Positions 6,458-7,951 of a stretch of 7,951 bases of DNA are shown one piece after another. The notes under the pieces were generated by a model that searched no databases, had not been told where the DNA came from, and saw only the letters and a program-made list of their open reading frames with translations. The stretch's first letter is position 1. Each line of letters starts with the position of its first letter. Location of the stretch: the NCBI GenBank assembly GCA_029907285.1, contig JARYMD010000204.1:1-7951 (forward strand), in the 5' to 3' direction. Source of the stretch: Verrucomicrobiota bacterium. Its GTDB lineage: Bacteria; Verrucomicrobiota; Verrucomicrobiia; Limisphaerales; J093. Position numbers and translations under genes: made by a program.

Positions 6458-6657
6458 ATTGCCCAAGTAGAATCTGTCAACGGACATTGCTTGGGCTGCC
6501 TCCGCTCCTGGCTTGCTGCACAAGCCGCAGCCCGGCTCCAACGGACAGGCTCCTTTCCTTTTGCCCGCCGGACGTCCGCATCGGAGCCGAACAAGCCCGG
6601 CCTCCCCACTAAATGGTTGACAAGTTCTGTCAAAAACTACGATTTGGTGTTCACCAG
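6458..6657. other. Divergent spacer between the antitoxin and GH127 genes
   Basis: Two hundred bases carry no supported gene. They contain the palindrome at 6617-6633 and a second copy of TCTGTCAA at 6473-6480, just upstream of the antitoxin start. GC-rich sequence with related CGGCTCC/GGAGCCG strings lies between them. Confidence 0.5.
6617..6633. promoter_or_regulatory. Candidate operator TTGACA-N5-TGTCAA, overlapping a possible -35 box
   Basis: TTGACAAGTTCTGTCAA has perfect 6-base inverted arms with a 5-base spacer. Its left arm is also an exact -35 consensus on the plus strand. The nearest -10-like string, TACGAT (6638-6643), is only 15 bases further on, so the promoter reading is weak. 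The 8-mer TCTGTCAA recurs at 6473-6480 next to the antitoxin start. Ribbon-helix-helix antitoxins commonly bind short inverted repeats near their own gene, so autoregulation and control of the GH127 gene are possible. This is inference. Confidence 0.35.
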
Positions 6658-7951
6658 ATGACAATCGGCTTTATGATGCCCACCCTCAAGACCGCCCTGC
6701 TGGCTGTTTCGCTGGCAATAACCACTGATACACTGCGCGCCTCGGACCCGGGCACCGATTACAAAGTCAACCTCGCCGTAGTGGCAACGCCATCGAGTTC
6801 GTATGTCTCGGGCGACACGTCGCTACGCGCCCTCAACGACAACAACAACCCCCGCAACTCCCGCCAGCGCGGCCCGGGCTCTTATGGCAACTGGCCACGA
6901 ACGGGAACACAGTGGGTCCAGTACGACTGGACACAGCCCATCAGCACAAGGTCCGTCGCGGTGTATTGGTGGGACGACCGACAAGGCGTGCGCCTCCCAA
7001 AAGCCTGCCGGTTGTTGTACTGGACCGGAACCGAGTTTGTCCTCGTCCCGAATCCTTCGGGCCTCGGCGTCGCAGGCGATCAATTCAACATAACCACCTT
7101 CGACGAGGTCCGCACCACAAAGCTGCGACTCGAAATCGACGGTGATGGCCAGTTCTCGACCGGATTGCTCGAGTGGAAGGTTTTCGATTCCGGCAATTCT
7201 CCCGAATTCCCGCCATCAGTGACTGCCGGTGTTGACCGCACTGTTGTTCTGGGCGGCAAGACTTATCTCAAAGGCCAGATCACAACTCTGAAACAGAATG
7301 CAGCCGAAAATGTCCAATGGAGCAAAGTGTCCGGCCCGGGTCAGGTGACCTTTGATGACGCGCAATCACCCGTAACGGCTGCCGGTTTCTCCGACGTGGG
7401 AGTTTATGTGCTCAGATTGAGCGCAGGCCGCGAGCCGTTGCGGGCTTCCTCCGATCTCACAGCCAAAGTCGAACCACGCCCGCCTTCAGGCCATTCGGCC
7501 CCGGTTCACACAAGCCACTACAAGCTCAACAGCCGTCTTTGGAATGCGCGCGCCAAGGCGCTCATCGCGCACTGGATTCCACATTGCATCGACCAGATCA
7601 ACAGAACCGACCTGACCCAGGGCCAGGGCGGCATTGACAACTTCATCGAGGCTGCAAAAGCGCTGCGAGGCGAGCCTCACGGCAGACACAAGGGTTATGT
7701 GTTCGCCAACGCATGGGTGCACCAAACGGTCGAATCGATGTGCATTGCGCTCATGGTCGATAACCAGGGCGATCCCGAGATCATCGCCGCCCAGGAAAAA
7801 ATGAAAGCCACGCTCGAAGACTGGATACCAAAGATTCTCGCCGCACAGGAGCCTGACGGTTACCTCCACACCGCATACACGCTCGCTGACCGTGCGCGGT
7901 GGCCCGAGCGTTGGTCGCCAAACCACCGTGGCGACCACGAGGGTTACGTCG
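6658..7951 (+). CDS. Secreted GH127 (beta-L-arabinofuranosidase-type) hydrolase, N-terminal part, cut by window end
   Basis: The frame is open from an ATG at 6658 to the edge: 431 codons and one base. ATGs at 6673, 6676 and 6613 are in the same frame. The one at 6676 gives MPTLKTALLAVSLAITTDTL, a signal peptide, so the true start may be 6658 or 6676. Residues 37-178 look like a discoidin (F5/8 type C-like) carbohydrate-binding domain, with YGNWP, GTQWVQYDW and TGLLEWKVFD. Residues 186-272 look like an Ig/PKD-like domain. From about 283 the sequence matches the GH127 alpha/alpha barrel, including WNARAKALIAHW, FANAWVHQTVESM and DGYLHTAYT. Known GH127 enzymes release beta-L-arabinofuranose using a Cys nucleophile and a Glu acid-base residue; neither can be assessed because the region lies beyond the window. 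The placement suggests plant- or algal-type glycan breakdown outside the cytoplasm. Arabinose specificity is the family expectation, not shown here. Confidence 0.85.
   Translation, partial: MTIGFMMPTLKTALLAVSLAITTDTLRASDPGTDYKVNLAVVATPSSSYVSGDTSLRALNDNNNPRNSRQRGPGSYGNWPRTGTQWVQYDWTQPISTRSVAVYWWDDRQGVRLPKACRLLYWTGTEFVLVPNPSGLGVAGDQFNITTFDEVRTTKLRLEIDGDGQFSTGLLEWKVFDSGNSPEFPPSVTAGVDRTVVLGGKTYLKGQITTLKQNAAENVQWSKVSGPGQVTFDDAQSPVTAAGFSDVGVYVLRLSAGREPLRASSDLTAKVEPRPPSGHSAPVHTSHYKLNSRLWNARAKALIAHWIPHCIDQINRTDLTQGQGGIDNFIEAAKALRGEPHGRHKGYVFANAWVHQTVESMCIALMVDNQGDPEIIAAQEKMKATLEDWIPKILAAQEPDGYLHTAYTLADRARWPERWSPNHRGDHEGYV

Noticed and set aside
6453..6480. Minus-strand TTGACA / TATGGT promoter for the antitoxin
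   Set aside because: The -10-like string overlaps the chosen start codon, so transcription would begin inside the gene. It could only work if a later start were used, and none fits.
6458..6664. N-terminal extension of the antitoxin frame to 6664
   Set aside because: The extra 69 residues are rich in Cys, Gly and Pro and unlike any antitoxin N-terminus. They would also run across the candidate operator and into the GH127 gene start.
7486..7938. Minus-strand open frame of 150 residues near the right end
   Set aside because: It is antisense to the GH127 catalytic domain, whose motifs are clear.
1..7951. CRISPR array, rRNA, phage or complete insertion sequence
   Set aside because: No regularly spaced direct repeats, no rRNA-like stretches, no integrase or transposase reading frame on either strand.

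Overview
The window looks like bacterial chromosomal DNA with moderately high GC content. It most resembles the Planctomycetes-Verrucomicrobia-Lentisphaerae (PVC) group. The grounds are secreted LamG proteins with DxDxDG calcium loops, a secreted GH29-like hydrolase with a GATase-like middle domain, a secreted GH127 protein with a discoidin-like front domain, weak or absent Shine-Dalgarno sequences and GC-rich intergenic palindromes. This assignment is an inference from protein style; no marker gene is present.

Layout. Bases 1-492 carry no convincing gene but hold several strong inverted repeats. Bases 493-2595 (minus strand) encode a secreted glycoside hydrolase of the alpha-L-fucosidase-like (GH29/GHL6-type) TIM-barrel group. 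A 350-bp divergent intergenic region follows. Bases 2946-6155 (plus strand) encode a secreted protein of about 1070 residues built from three LamG-like modules separated by two blocks of five EF-hand-like/TSP3 calcium loops, ending in a small beta domain. Bases 6221-6457 (minus strand) encode a small ribbon-helix-helix protein resembling a VapB antitoxin, with no toxin partner visible. From 6658 to the right edge (plus strand) lies the N-terminal third or more of a secreted GH127 (beta-L-arabinofuranosidase-type) enzyme; it is cut by the window end.

How the parts may work together: two exported glycoside hydrolases flank a large calcium-stabilised LamG protein, so the region reads as a piece of a complex-carbohydrate degradation locus, perhaps acting on glycans with fucose or arabinose residues. 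The LamG protein has no visible catalytic domain and could be an adhesin, a glycan-binding protein or a surface scaffold. The VapB-like gene is probably an unrelated insertion, although a palindrome in the spacer between it and the GH127 gene could be a shared operator. I do not see a clearly new system. The most unusual items are the internally triplicated LamG/EF-loop protein, the orphan antitoxin with its candidate operator and the palindrome cluster at the left end.
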